Part shown: piece by piece, positions 1-9,394 of the stretch | Numbering within the stretch: position 1 is the stretch's first letter | How the letters are laid out: each line of letters begins with the position of its first letter | Source of the DNA: Xanthocytophaga flava | Lineage (GTDB): Bacteria > Bacteroidota > Bacteroidia > Cytophagales > 172606-1 | DNA length: 64,000 nucleotides | Assembly: GCF_030068545.1 (NCBI RefSeq) | Contig: NZ_JASJOR010000001.1 | Location: forward strand, 62,001 to 126,000 | Direction of reading: 5' to 3' | Made by a program: the position numbers and the translations under genes | Notes under the pieces: generated by a model | Database searches by the model: none | What the model was told of the DNA's origin: nothing | Seen by the model: the letters and a program-made list of their open reading frames with translations, nothing else

Positions 1-1544
1 TTCGCTTCATTACGCATTTTTTCGATTTCAGCATCAGTCAAACCGGAAGAAGCTTCAATACGGATTTTTTGTTCTTTGCCAGTTCCACGATCTTTAGCAG
101 AAACGTGCAATATACCGTTAGCATCAATATCGAAAGTTACTTCAACCTGAGGTACACCACGAGGTGCAGGTGGAATACCATCTAAGTGGAATCGGCCAAT
201 AGTACGGTTACCACTTGCCATTTGGCGCTCTCCTTGCAGTACATGTATCTCTACTGAAGGCTGATTGTCAGATGCAGTCGAAAATACCTCTGACTTTTTG
301 GTAGGAATGGTAGTGTTAGATTCAATCAATTTGGTAAACACTCCACCCAATGTTTCAATACCCAAAGAAAGTGGCGTTACATCCAACAACAACACATCTT
401 TCACTTCTCCAGTGAACACACCTCCTTGAATAGCAGCACCTACAGCAACAGCCTCATCTGGGTTAACGTTCTTGGAAGGTTTCTTTCCAAAGAATTTCTC
501 AACTTCTTCCTGAATACGTGGGATACGAGTAGAACCTCCTACCAGAATAACTTCAGTAATCTCAGAAGTAGAGAAACCAGAATTTTTCATAGCGCGACGG
601 CAAGGTTCTAATGTACGTTGAATCAGATCATCGCACAATTGCTCAAATTTTGCACGCGTTAATGTACGAACCAAGTGCTGAGGAATGCCATCGATCGGCA
701 TGATATATGGTAAGTTTACCTCTGTTTGAGTAGAGCTGGATAACTCAATCTTAGCTTTCTCAGCAGCTTCTTTCAAACGTTGTAAAGCCATTGGATCTTT
801 GCGCAGATCTATTGTTGGATGATCTTTCTTGAATTCTTCAGCCAACCAGTCAATGATCTTCTGATCGAAGTCATCACCACCTAAGTGAGTATCTCCATCT
901 GTTGATTTAACTTCAAATACACCATCACCTAACTCCAGGATAGATACGTCAAATGTACCACCACCTAAGTCAAATACAGCGATTTTCAGTTCCTGATTTT
1001 TCTTATCCAAACCATAAGCCAGTGCAGCAGCAGTAGGTTCGTTAATAATCCGTTTTACAGTCAAACCTGCTATTTCACCTGCCTCTTTAGTAGCCTGACG
1101 TTCTGCATCATTGAAGTAAGCAGGTACTGTAATCACAGCTTCTGTTACTGTTGTGCCCAGATAATCTTCAGCTGTAGACTTCATTTTCTGAAGAATCATA
1201 GCTGATAATTCCTGAGGAGTATATTGACGATCACCTATTCGTACACGAGGTGTATCATTTGGTCCTTTTTCAACCTCATAGGAAACACGGCCTGCTTCTG
1301 TTGTAACTTCAGAGAAGCGTTTTCCCATAAAACGTTTGATAGACTGAATAGTATCTTTAGGATTTGTGATAGCCTGACGTTTTGCAGGGTCTCCTACCTT
1401 CCGCTCACCATTTGCCAAGAAAGCAACAATAGAAGGTGTAGTACGTCGTCCTTCACTGTTTGGAATTACAACCGGCTCGTTACCTTCCATTACAGCAACG
1501 CAGGAGTTTGTGGTACCTAAGTCTATTCCAATAATTTTTCCCAT
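1..1544 (-). CDS. dnaK: Molecular chaperone DnaK (Hsp70), 3' end outside the window
   Basis: Cytoplasmic ATP-dependent Hsp70 chaperone that folds and protects client proteins with DnaJ and GrpE. Reading the minus strand from the ATG at 1544-1542 gives an open frame of 514 codons to the window edge. It begins MGKIIGIDLGTTNS (phosphate-1 motif) and contains the second nucleotide-binding motif FDLGGGTFDVS and VGGSTRIP, then the substrate-binding domain with VTPLSLGIETLGG and FDIDANGILHVSAKD. The full family length is about 640 residues, so roughly 120 C-terminal residues (the helical lid) lie left of position 1. I found no exact promoter match upstream, and no CIRCE-like repeat was noticed. Identification is by direct motif recognition and is very secure; only the C-terminus is unseen. 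Confidence 0.98.
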   Translation of the reverse strand, partial: MGKIIGIDLGTTNSCVAVMEGNEPVVIPNSEGRRTTPSIVAFLANGERKVGDPAKRQAITNPKDTIQSIKRFMGKRFSEVTTEAGRVSYEVEKGPNDTPRVRIGDRQYTPQELSAMILQKMKSTAEDYLGTTVTEAVITVPAYFNDAERQATKEAGEIAGLTVKRIINEPTAAALAYGLDKKNQELKIAVFDLGGGTFDVSILELGDGVFEVKSTDGDTHLGGDDFDQKIIDWLAEEFKKDHPTIDLRKDPMALQRLKEAAEKAKIELSSSTQTEVNLPYIMPIDGIPQHLVRTLTRAKFEQLCDDLIQRTLEPCRRAMKNSGFSTSEITEVILVGGSTRIPRIQEEVEKFFGKKPSKNVNPDEAVAVGAAIQGGVFTGEVKDVLLLDVTPLSLGIETLGGVFTKLIESNTTIPTKKSEVFSTASDNQPSVEIHVLQGERQMASGNRTIGRFHLDGIPPAPRGVPQVEVTFDIDANGILHVSAKDRGTGKEQKIRIEASSGLTDAEIEKMRNEA

Positions 1545-2035
1545 TGTTATAACTAGTTTGATAGTTGAATATTCTGTTTTGTAACGATCTTACTCTAACA
1601 AGAGCTATGCCATTACAAGAATATCTACTTTGTCTTAAGCAAATACAAACGCCATAAACAATGACAAATCTCTGAAAAACAGATAGTTAACAAAAAAATA
1701 TTAACTAAGGCTGACAAAGCATGAATGAAACCCAATATATGTCCGATGACATAATGACAGTTTTTCATTCTATAAAAAAGAAGTTTCCTGCCGAATTAAC
1801 GTAAAGTATGTCATAAACGACTATTATAGTAATCGTGTACTCTAGCAAAGAACAAAGTCATCTGAATCTGTCATTATTTCTTACATATCAATTTTGTATT
1901 CTTTCAGACGTAGGAATAAAATTTTCTATTTTATTTTAAACTTTATACAATTTTGTAAATCTAAGGCTGTATATTTTACTTCTAAAGCAAATCTTAAAAT
2001 ATAAATTATGCAACTACACTCACATTTTGTTAGCG
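1545..2035. other. Divergent intergenic region between dnaK and the TonB-receptor-like gene
   Basis: A 491-base AT-rich spacer separating two divergent genes, so it should hold both promoters. It contains two similar stretches with ATTTTG (around 1891 and 1951) that resemble, but do not exactly match, the Bacteroidota -7 box TAnnTTTG. A 14-codon mini-ORF starts with ATG at 2008 and ends at 2052, overlapping the start of the receptor gene in another frame; it could be a leader or chance. No RNA gene or repeat was recognised. Confidence 0.5.
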
Positions 2036-4867
2036 ATGAACGCTCAACATAAGTTATACTTACTCTGTACTTCACTTGTACTTACATTAATTACTTTTTC
2101 TGCTCAGGCACAAAACCTGCAATTAACCGGCCTTCTCTCAGATCAAAAAGATCATTCTCCTTTGATTGGAGCAACTGTCATGCTTACTCCACAGACAGAC
2201 ACAACCAAAAAAGTATATATATTAACGGATGTAGAAGGCAGATTCACCTTTGGCTCACTCTCAAATCAGACATACATACTATCTGTAAGTTATCTGGGAT
2301 ATGAACCATTCAAACAGGCGATATCTGTATCTTCAGCTAAACAGGATATGGGAACTTTGCAAATCAATCCCAAAACCACACAGTTGAATGAAGTACAAAT
2401 CCGAGCTAAGCGTTATGAAGAACGAACTGTCCAGAAAGGTGATACAACAGAGTACAATGCTGGTGCATTCAAAACCAATAGAGATGCCAATGCTGAAGAC
2501 CTGGTAACCAAAATGCCTGGGGTAACCATGGAAAATGGAACGGTAAAAGCTCAGGGTGAAGATGTGAAAAAAGTTTTGGTTGATGGTAAAGAATTCTTTG
2601 GAGATGATGCAACACTGGCTTTACGCAATCTTCCAGCGGAAGTAATTGATAAAATTCAGGTATTTGACCGAATGAGTGAGCAATCACAGTTTACAGGTTT
2701 CGATGACGGGCAATCTGTCAAAACTATCAACATTGTTACCAGGGCAGATAAGCGCAATGGCCAATTTGGTAAGATATATGCCGGGTACGGCACAGATGAC
2801 CGTTATCAGGCAGGTGGTAACCTTAATATATTTAAAGGAAATAACAGAATTTCTATTCTGGGATTATCTAATAACATAAATCAACAGAACTTTGCCACAC
2901 AAGACCTGGTAGGTGCCTTTAGTGGTGGCGGCAATCAACGAGGTGGTGGTGGAAATCGAGGCGGAGGTGGCGGTGGTCAGGGAGGGGGTGGAAATAACGC
3001 ATCCAATAACTTTCTGGTAGGACAACAAAGTGGTATCTCAACAACCAATTCACTGGGACTTAATTACTCAGGAAACTGGGGGAAAAAGGTCACGATAAAC
3101 GGTAGTTATTTCTTCAACAAAGCCAATACACAGAATCAGACATTACTGAATCGTGAATATTTCATTGATGCTGATTCAAGTCAATATTATAATACCAATA
3201 CTTTTTCCGGAAACACAAACTGGAATCACCGTTTTAATTTGAGACTTGAGTATAAGATAGATTCAGCCAACTCTATTGTATTTACACCAAGACTCAGTTT
3301 TCAAACCAACAATTCAATAAGCAACACCCTGGGTCGTACCCAATTGTCAGATGGCAACTTACTGAATGACATCACCAATACCTATAATTCTGATAGAAAA
3401 GGGTATACCATTGGAAACGAGATTTTGTACAGACACCGTTTTACCAAGCAAGGCAGAACATTTTCTTTTGGAATTAATACTAGTTGGAACAAAAACGATG
3501 GAAACAATCGCTTATATTCATTAGCTCAGTATTACACAAATGAAATAACAACTCAAGAAACAACCGATCAAATATCCATATCCAATACAGATGGCTATAC
3601 ACTGTCAGGTAATGTGGTATATACAGAACCATTAAGTCGTAAAAGTCAGTTGCAGTTCAATTACAATTCGTCCTTTACCCAATCAAATGCATTAAAGGAA
3701 ACATATGATTATGATGAAAATACAGATTCTCACAATAAGTTGAATCCTACTTTATCCAATACATTTGACAATCAAAATTATGTAAACCGGGCGAGTGTTG
3801 GGTATCGGATCAACGACAAAAAACTTAACATGATGGCTAATGTAGGGTTTCAGAAAGCTGACCTTATTGGCAATCAACTTTTTCCAATAACCAATAAAAT
3901 TAATCGGAGCTTCTATAATGCATTACCTTCTTTGATGCTTAATTATAAGTTTACTACCAGTCGAAATATTCGTATATTCTATCGCACGTCAACCAATCTT
4001 CCGTCAATCACGCAGTTGCAAAATGTCATCAATAACAACAACCCGCTTTTACTTACAGGTGGTAACCCCAATCTGAGACAAGAGTTTGTTCATTCGTTTA
4101 TGGCACGTTACTCTGCTGCTCAACCCACAAAAGGCAGAACATTGCTGGCGATGCTCTCTCTTACACGAACTAACAACAATATAGGGAACTCCACATTTAT
4201 TGCCACTAAAGACTCAGTATTAACTCAGGATATAACTTTAAAAAAAGGAGCTCAATTATCAACCCCAGTTAATTTGAATGGATCATGGAGTGCACGTTCA
4301 TTATTTACGTATGGTTTACCAGTGGGTTTTATGAAAAGCAATCTCAATCTGACATCAAGTGTTACATATAACAACACACCTGCCTTAATTAATACTGTTA
4401 CTAATACATCCAACAGTTACACACTTAGTCAGGGCTTGACTTTAAGTAGTAACATAAGCGAAAAAATAGATTTCACCCTAGGCTACACAGGCAACTATAA
4501 TATAGTACGTAATACACTGCAACCTCAATTGAACAACAATTACTTTTATCATCTGGCAAATGGTAAGCTCAACTGGACATTTGGGAAGGGTTTTGTATTG
4601 CAGAATAATGTCAGCTATACCCAATATTTCGGTCTGGAAGGCGGATATAATCAAAGTTATGTACTCTGGAATGCAAGCTTTGCAAAAAAATTCTTCAAGG
4701 ATCAGAATGGAGAATTGAAACTCTCAGTTTTTGACTTGCTTAATCAGAATAACAACATATCCCGTAATGTAACGGAAACCTATATAGAAGACTCACAAAC
4801 ACAGGTATTAAAGCAATACTTTATGCTTACCTTCACTTATACTCTGAGAAGTTTTGGAAAGAAATAG
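2036..4867 (+). CDS. TonB-dependent-receptor-like outer-membrane beta-barrel with carboxypeptidase-like N-terminal domain
   Basis: Likely outer-membrane protein of 943 residues. Residues 1-26 are a signal peptide ending SAQA. Residues about 28-115 form a carboxypeptidase-regulatory-like domain (GATVMLTPQ, DVEGRFTFG, VSYLGYEPF), followed by a plug-like region (VTKMPGVTMENG, VLVDGKEFFGDD, LRNLPAEVIDKIQVFD) and a long C-terminal barrel ending FTYTLRSFGKK. This architecture is typical of the Bacteroidota OMP_b-brl_3 group. A Gly-rich segment of about 30 residues (roughly 293-322) sits early in the barrel region. The ATG at 2036 is preferred over the TTG at 2027 because it directly precedes the signal peptide. 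No SusD-like partner is adjacent, so classical SusCD glycan import is not supported; the substrate is unknown. Confidence 0.88.
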   Translation: MNAQHKLYLLCTSLVLTLITFSAQAQNLQLTGLLSDQKDHSPLIGATVMLTPQTDTTKKVYILTDVEGRFTFGSLSNQTYILSVSYLGYEPFKQAISVSSAKQDMGTLQINPKTTQLNEVQIRAKRYEERTVQKGDTTEYNAGAFKTNRDANAEDLVTKMPGVTMENGTVKAQGEDVKKVLVDGKEFFGDDATLALRNLPAEVIDKIQVFDRMSEQSQFTGFDDGQSVKTINIVTRADKRNGQFGKIYAGYGTDDRYQAGGNLNIFKGNNRISILGLSNNINQQNFATQDLVGAFSGGGNQRGGGGNRGGGGGGQGGGGNNASNNFLVGQQSGISTTNSLGLNYSGNWGKKVTINGSYFFNKANTQNQTLLNREYFIDADSSQYYNTNTFSGNTNWNHRFNLRLEYKIDSANSIVFTPRLSFQTNNSISNTLGRTQLSDGNLLNDITNTYNSDRKGYTIGNEILYRHRFTKQGRTFSFGINTSWNKNDGNNRLYSLAQYYTNEITTQETTDQISISNTDGYTLSGNVVYTEPLSRKSQLQFNYNSSFTQSNALKETYDYDENTDSHNKLNPTLSNTFDNQNYVNRASVGYRINDKKLNMMANVGFQKADLIGNQLFPITNKINRSFYNALPSLMLNYKFTTSRNIRIFYRTSTNLPSITQLQNVINNNNPLLLTGGNPNLRQEFVHSFMARYSAAQPTKGRTLLAMLSLTRTNNNIGNSTFIATKDSVLTQDITLKKGAQLSTPVNLNGSWSARSLFTYGLPVGFMKSNLNLTSSVTYNNTPALINTVTNTSNSYTLSQGLTLSSNISEKIDFTLGYTGNYNIVRNTLQPQLNNNYFYHLANGKLNWTFGKGFVLQNNVSYTQYFGLEGGYNQSYVLWNASFAKKFFKDQNGELKLSVFDLLNQNNNISRNVTETYIEDSQTQVLKQYFMLTFTYTLRSFGKK

Positions 4868-4877
4868 AATAGAAAAG

Positions 4878-4908
4878 CCGAATCCTTTTCTATTGGAAAA
4901 GGATTCGG
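4878..4908. terminator. Perfect 13-bp hairpin after the TonB-receptor-like gene
   Basis: Left arm 4878-4890 and right arm 4896-4908 are exact complements with a five-base loop, 10 bases after the stop codon. No T-run follows, so it may act as an RNA 3'-end stabiliser or a weak terminator rather than a classical intrinsic terminator. Confidence 0.6.
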
Positions 4909-4971
4909 AAATACAATAGATAATGCAACCATTTAGTATAAGATCGTGTCTTGACTAAAAAACGCGATCAT

Positions 4972-5403
4972 ATGAAACCTGCATTATTTATAGTAAGTCT
5001 CCTGCTATTACTAGCATGTTCTAAAGATGAATCTACATCAGCAGAGTTAAAAGCTAACTCATCTCGCTGGGCATCCAAACGATTGGTGAATTATACTTTC
5101 ACTCAACGACTAAATTGTTTCTGTATCAGAGGAGGCGAAAAGATGACAGTGATAGTACAAAATAATCAGATTGTAGATGTTAAAGATAGCACTGGTGCCA
5201 GCTTGCCTGCAGAGTTGCAAAAGAACTATAAAACTATTGATGAGCTTTTTCAACTCATTCAAACTACAGATCCTAAAAGCGTGGCTGTTATCAATGTCAC
5301 CTATGATGATGTATTAGGCTATCCTAAATCTATCTATATAGACAAGAGTGAACAAATGGCGGATGAGGAGATTGGTTATGATTCTGAGAATGTATCCCAT
5401 TAG
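4972..5403 (+). CDS. DUF6174-family lipoprotein
   Basis: Predicted lipoprotein of 143 residues. The N-terminus from the ATG at 4972 is a type II signal with lipobox LLAC (Cys16), which supports this start over the upstream TTG at 4951. The mature part has the layout I associate with DUF6174: an aromatic NYTF strand, a CFC motif (RLNCFCIRGG), a basic KTIDELFQLI segment, then YDDVLGYPKSIYID and a terminal D-x-E-x-Y motif. The function of the family is unknown. It lies 105 bases after the receptor gene on the same strand but is separated from it by a hairpin, so it is probably independently transcribed. It converges on the glutaminyl cyclotransferase gene and shares a terminator with it. Confidence 0.75.
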   Translation: MKPALFIVSLLLLLACSKDESTSAELKANSSRWASKRLVNYTFTQRLNCFCIRGGEKMTVIVQNNQIVDVKDSTGASLPAELQKNYKTIDELFQLIQTTDPKSVAVINVTYDDVLGYPKSIYIDKSEQMADEEIGYDSENVSH

Positions 5404-5420
5404 GACTACTAATCACATAC

Positions 5421-5449
5421 AACTGATTCCTTTGGCAAAGGAATCAGTT
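5421..5449. terminator. Bidirectional hairpin terminator between convergent genes
   Basis: Left arm 5421-5433 and right arm 5437-5449 are perfectly complementary (13 bp, three-base loop) and are followed by ATTTATTTT. The right arm overlaps the stop codon of the minus-strand gene at 5444-5446. It lies 17 bases after the DUF6174 stop. Confidence 0.8.
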
Positions 5450-6265
5450 ATTTATTTTCACTTCATAGATGACAGGCCATAACTTACCCGTAATATACAC
5501 TGTATTTCGTGTCGGATCATAGGCAATCCCATTCATTTCCAAGGCTGAAGGGTTCTTAGCCTTGGCGTCATAGGCAAGAGAAGAAAAATCCAGACGACCT
5601 ACCACTTTGCCTGTACCAGGATCTATTTTAACAATAAAGTTTGTAGTATAGACATTTGCATAAATAAAGCCGTGAATAAATTCTAGTTCATTAAGATTTG
5701 TGACTGGACTTCCGTTTTCTGTGACTGACAATACTTTCTCAACCTTAAAAGATTTTGGATTCAGATAGGTTAGTTTATTAGAACCATCACTCATAATCAA
5801 AGCTGTACTATCTGTAGTAAATCCCCATCCCTCATTACTTGGAAAGGTAAATGTTCCGATTTGCTTGAAAGTAGTGGCATCATACATAAATCCAATCTTT
5901 GTCCGATATGTGAGTTGATAAAGTTTATCATTCAGGAATACGATGCCTTCCCCGAAATACTTGTTTCGATCAAGCTCTATTTTCTCTTCCATTTTACCAT
6001 TTGCAAGATTTACAACTCCTATCAATGATCTTGTTTGTTGCAATTCACTTGGTGATCCTGTACTTTCATATAATTTACCTTTGTACATCAATAAGCCCTC
6101 AGTAAATAAAGTAACATCATGTGGATAGGTTGTTAGTACACCATAATTGAGAGTAGAACCTGAAGGTATTGTCACTGCAGAAGCTTCATCTGTATGGGTC
6201 TCACTCGTACATCCTACAAGGATGCTAACCAGAATTACCCCCCAAAGTATGTATGATCTTATCAT
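5444..6265 (-). CDS. Glutaminyl-peptide cyclotransferase (glutamine cyclotransferase), lipoprotein
   Basis: Enzyme of the plant/bacterial-type glutaminyl cyclase family (Glu_cyclotransf_2), which converts N-terminal Gln of peptides to pyroglutamate. The 273-residue product has family repeats of a five-bladed propeller: TEGLLMYKGKLYESTG, GEGIVFLNDKLYQLTY, NEGWGFTTDSTALIMSDGS, LNELEFIHGFIYANVY, ALEMNGIAYDPTRNTVYITGK. The start at 6265 gives a lipoprotein signal (ILVGC), and an exact Bacteroidota promoter lies just upstream at 6293-6322, both arguing against the longer frame beginning at 6355. It probably acts at the periplasmic or surface face of a membrane. The family call is secure; substrate preference is inferred. 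Confidence 0.88.
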   Translation of the reverse strand: MIRSYILWGVILVSILVGCTSETHTDEASAVTIPSGSTLNYGVLTTYPHDVTLFTEGLLMYKGKLYESTGSPSELQQTRSLIGVVNLANGKMEEKIELDRNKYFGEGIVFLNDKLYQLTYRTKIGFMYDATTFKQIGTFTFPSNEGWGFTTDSTALIMSDGSNKLTYLNPKSFKVEKVLSVTENGSPVTNLNELEFIHGFIYANVYTTNFIVKIDPGTGKVVGRLDFSSLAYDAKAKNPSALEMNGIAYDPTRNTVYITGKLWPVIYEVKINN

Positions 6266-6292
6266 GTATTTGTATGCAACTGATATATGTTT

Positions 6293-6322
6293 CAAAAGTA
6301 CGATGAGAGATTTTCTCATCAA
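6293..6322 (-). promoter_or_regulatory. Sigma-A-type promoter of the glutaminyl cyclotransferase gene
   Basis: On the minus strand, TTG (6322-6320) is followed after 19 bases by TACTTTTG (6300-6293), matching the Bacteroidota consensus TTG-N19..21-TAnnTTTG. The transcript would start near 6286, about 20 bases before the ATG at 6265, which supports that start. Confidence 0.7.
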
Positions 6323-6456
6323 AACAACGCGCCAAAGAACACATAAAATCGCCATTCACTAAAAAAACATGATAGACCACAAAACAAGTAATCAATCAAT
6401 CACTTATTTTACGAATCTTTTGTGTATATCTATTCCATTTTTTATCTGACACTTTC

Positions 6457-7509
6457 TTGAATCTCCAAAGAGTATACTGCATTTTTATTTTATTCTGCAT
6501 CACTTCCACCTCTTTTGGATGGGGGTTTTATGCTCACAAACAGATCAACAGGTTAGCCGTTTTTGGTCTTCCTCCTGAAATGATCTCATTCTATAAACAT
6601 CACATTGTGTTTATTACAGAGAATGCCGTCAATCCAGATCGCAGACGTTATATTGTACCAGGAGAAGCTGTAAAACACTATATTGATATGGAGGCGTATG
6701 GCGATAGTGCTATTTTTAAACTACCACGTAACTGGACGGATGCGATAAATCACTATACCGAAGACACGCTTCAAACCCATGGTATTGTTCCATGGTGGGT
6801 TATGCAAATGAAGTTTCAATTGACAGAAGCTTTTCTTCAGCGCAATCCTAAGCGGATCTTAACACTATCAGCTGATATAGGACATTATATTGGAGATCTG
6901 AATGTACCATTACACACAACCCGGAATTATAATGGGCAGCTTACCAATCAACATGGTATTCATGGATTATGGGAAGCACGCATACCAGAGTTATTCTCTC
7001 AAAATTATGATTTCTGGATAGGCCAGGCGCATTACCTGTACCATCCCCAACAACGCCTATGGCTGGCATTGCAACAGGCGAATAATGCAGTGGATTCAGT
7101 ATTACGCTTTGAGAAACTACTTTCGCAAAAATTCTCAGATGATAAAAAATATAGCTTCGAACAACGAGGTGCGACAACACAACGTGTATACTCAAGAGAC
7201 TATGTAAATGCCTATCATCACATGCTTAATGGTCAGGTTGAAAGACAGATGCGTTTAGCTATTGAACTTGTTCGCGATTTCTGGTTTACCTGTTGGGTAG
7301 ATGCAGGGCAACCTGATCTATACCCTCTTTCGGTGTTTGAATTTACACCATCTGAAACAGATTCTATAGAGCGGAATAAACAATTATGGGATAAGGGAAA
7401 TCTTAAAGTCCGCCCACATGAGAATAACTCCCAACTAGCCAATCCAGAACAGTACCCCTTTATAGAAAAAACGCTTTATGTCAGACGACGCAGATATTAT
7501 TCTGCATAG
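6457..7509 (+). CDS. Secreted zinc-dependent phospholipase C / S1-P1 nuclease-like protein
   Basis: Secreted 350-residue protein of the zinc-dependent phospholipase C fold. Residues 1-20 are a signal peptide; the mature chain begins GWGFYAHKQINRLAVF, where the W and H match the N-terminal zinc ligands of the family. Further candidate ligands are in DIGHYIGDLNVPLHTT and NQHGIHGLWE, a helix-borne His/Asp pattern typical of this fold. The only start that retains the signal peptide is TTG at 6457; I read back to an in-frame TAG at 6373-6375 and found no ATG or GTG. Lipase versus nuclease activity cannot be decided from sequence. The C-terminus (VRRRRYYSA) is strongly basic. Confidence 0.75.
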   Translation: MNLQRVYCIFILFCITSTSFGWGFYAHKQINRLAVFGLPPEMISFYKHHIVFITENAVNPDRRRYIVPGEAVKHYIDMEAYGDSAIFKLPRNWTDAINHYTEDTLQTHGIVPWWVMQMKFQLTEAFLQRNPKRILTLSADIGHYIGDLNVPLHTTRNYNGQLTNQHGIHGLWEARIPELFSQNYDFWIGQAHYLYHPQQRLWLALQQANNAVDSVLRFEKLLSQKFSDDKKYSFEQRGATTQRVYSRDYVNAYHHMLNGQVERQMRLAIELVRDFWFTCWVDAGQPDLYPLSVFEFTPSETDSIERNKQLWDKGNLKVRPHENNSQLANPEQYPFIEKTLYVRRRRYYSA

Positions 7510-7616
7510 AAAAGTATATTCTTTGAACTCTTTCAACATCTAATTTAAATCTACCATACTTTTTTTACCTACATTTATCCAAACAGAAAAAATACTTATA
7601 ACCCCTACCTATCATT

Positions 7617-9290
7617 ATGAAGTTTTGTACTACTATCGTTTATAGTTTTCTATTCGCTTTTATCCCATTTGTAGTCTACAGCCAGAATTTCACAACATCC
7701 AACCTTCCTATTATCATCATTGACACTCATGGTCAGGCAATCGTTGATGATCCCAAAATCATTGCAGATATGGGTATTATAGATAACGGTCCCGGAACCA
7801 TCAATAAAATCACAGACAAATGGAATAACTATAATGGTAAAATCGGTATAGAAATTCGAGGTTCCAGCTCACAAATGTATCCTAAGAAATCGTATGGTTT
7901 TGAAATACGGGATACATCCGATACAGATAAGAATCAGGATGTATCTCTACTAGGGCTACCAGCTGAAAATGATTGGATTCTTTATGCACCCTACAGTGAT
8001 AAGAGTATGTTGCGTGATGTTATCGCTTATCATCTTTCCCAAAGAATGGGTTGGTATGCAAGCCGTTTTCGCTATTGTGAACTGGTTATAGATGGAGAAT
8101 ATAAAGGTGTCTATATTCTGCTTGAAAAAATCAAACGGAATGCGAATCGGGTCAATATTTCAAAATTAAAAAGTACAGATAACACTGGTGATAATGTTAC
8201 AGGTGGTTATATATTAAAAATAGACAAGGCAACAGGAACTATGGGAGGCAGCTTCGATTCTCAGTACCAACCTAACCTTCCATCTGATACCAACCAGGCT
8301 CGAAAAATCACCTTTCTCTATGAGTATCCACAAAAACACAATCCACCTAAAGACGATGATATTACTCAACAGCAAGAACAATACATTCAAGGATTTATCA
8401 ACGCCTTCGAAAGCAGCCTGAAAAGTAGCCTGTTTGCAGACTCAACCAGAGGAGGTTATCGAAAATATATTAATACAGCTTCTTTTATCGATTATTTCCT
8501 ACTTACTGAAACAGTATTTAATGTGGATGGCTATCGGATAAGTACATTTATGTATAAAAACAAAGATAGTAAGGGTGGGTTATTAAATATGGGACCTGTA
8601 TGGGATTATAATATCTCGCAAGGGAATGCAGACTATTACAATGGCAACAGGACCGATCAATGGGCTTATCAGATGAACGCTTCATTTCCTGGTGACTATT
8701 CACTTGTTCCATTCTGGTGGGAACGTCTGCTGGAAGACACCAGATATAGAGATGAAGCAAAATGTAGGTGGATTACATTACGCAAAGAAGCTTTTCACAC
8801 AGATTCTCTGATGCATTTTATAGACTCATTGGCTACTATGCTACAGGAACCACAAAATCGCAATTACCAAAAATGGCCAATCTTAAAAGAATATGTATGG
8901 CCTAATGCTGTTATTCCTGGCAGTTATCAGGGCGAAGTAGACTACCTGAAGACTTGGTTAGCTACTCGCTTAGCATGGCTGGACTATACAATTCCAGGGG
9001 TATGTGATGCACTTGCAATTGAACAGGAAAATAAGTCTGGTCAGGTTCATCTCTATCCTAATCCATCATCTGGTGATGTGTATATACAACTTGACCATAT
9101 CAATGAAAATGTCCCTGTCGTAGCCGAAGTATACAATATGTTGGGACAAAAAATTACCTCTCATAGTTTTAAGTCAGCGAACACTCCGGAATTATTATCT
9201 GCTTCTCAACTACCTTCCGGAATACTGCTCATAAAACTATACGTAAAGGAAGTATTGATTTCTACTCAGAAGGTTGTGAAAAGCAATTAG
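7617..9290 (+). CDS. CotH-kinase-like secreted protein with T9SS sorting domain
   Basis: Secreted 557-residue protein. Residues 1-22 are a signal peptide. The body matches the CotH protein-kinase-like family: GIEIRGSSSQMYPKKSYGFE, LGLPAENDWILYAPYSDKSM, LRDVIAYHL, GEYKGVYILLEKI and a later GPVWDYNISQGN segment with candidate metal/ATP-site Asp. The C-terminal 80 residues (VHLYPNPSSGDVYIQLD to TQKVVKSN) form a type A T9SS sorting domain, so the product should cross the outer membrane and be attached to or released from the surface. Bacterial CotH proteins phosphorylate spore-coat proteins; in Bacteroidota the substrate is unknown. It stands alone with about 100 bases on either side. Confidence 0.85.
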   Translation: MKFCTTIVYSFLFAFIPFVVYSQNFTTSNLPIIIIDTHGQAIVDDPKIIADMGIIDNGPGTINKITDKWNNYNGKIGIEIRGSSSQMYPKKSYGFEIRDTSDTDKNQDVSLLGLPAENDWILYAPYSDKSMLRDVIAYHLSQRMGWYASRFRYCELVIDGEYKGVYILLEKIKRNANRVNISKLKSTDNTGDNVTGGYILKIDKATGTMGGSFDSQYQPNLPSDTNQARKITFLYEYPQKHNPPKDDDITQQQEQYIQGFINAFESSLKSSLFADSTRGGYRKYINTASFIDYFLLTETVFNVDGYRISTFMYKNKDSKGGLLNMGPVWDYNISQGNADYYNGNRTDQWAYQMNASFPGDYSLVPFWWERLLEDTRYRDEAKCRWITLRKEAFHTDSLMHFIDSLATMLQEPQNRNYQKWPILKEYVWPNAVIPGSYQGEVDYLKTWLATRLAWLDYTIPGVCDALAIEQENKSGQVHLYPNPSSGDVYIQLDHINENVPVVAEVYNMLGQKITSHSFKSANTPELLSASQLPSGILLIKLYVKEVLISTQKVVKSN

Positions 9291-9394
9291 AAGAAACTTT
9301 TTTTACAAGAACCGTCTTTAGATTATAGATTATGCAAATTCCAGGACAACTTTGTATAATCTATATCTTTTTACAGATTAGTCGCCTTTCAAAT

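Noticed and set aside
1224..1520. Plus-strand 98-codon frame inside the dnaK region
   Set aside because: It is antisense to a strongly conserved part of DnaK and has no motif or plausible upstream signal; an overlap artefact.
2008..2052. ATG mini-ORF of 14 codons before the receptor gene
   Set aside because: Too short to judge; overlaps the true start in another frame. Kept only as a remark in the intergenic entry.
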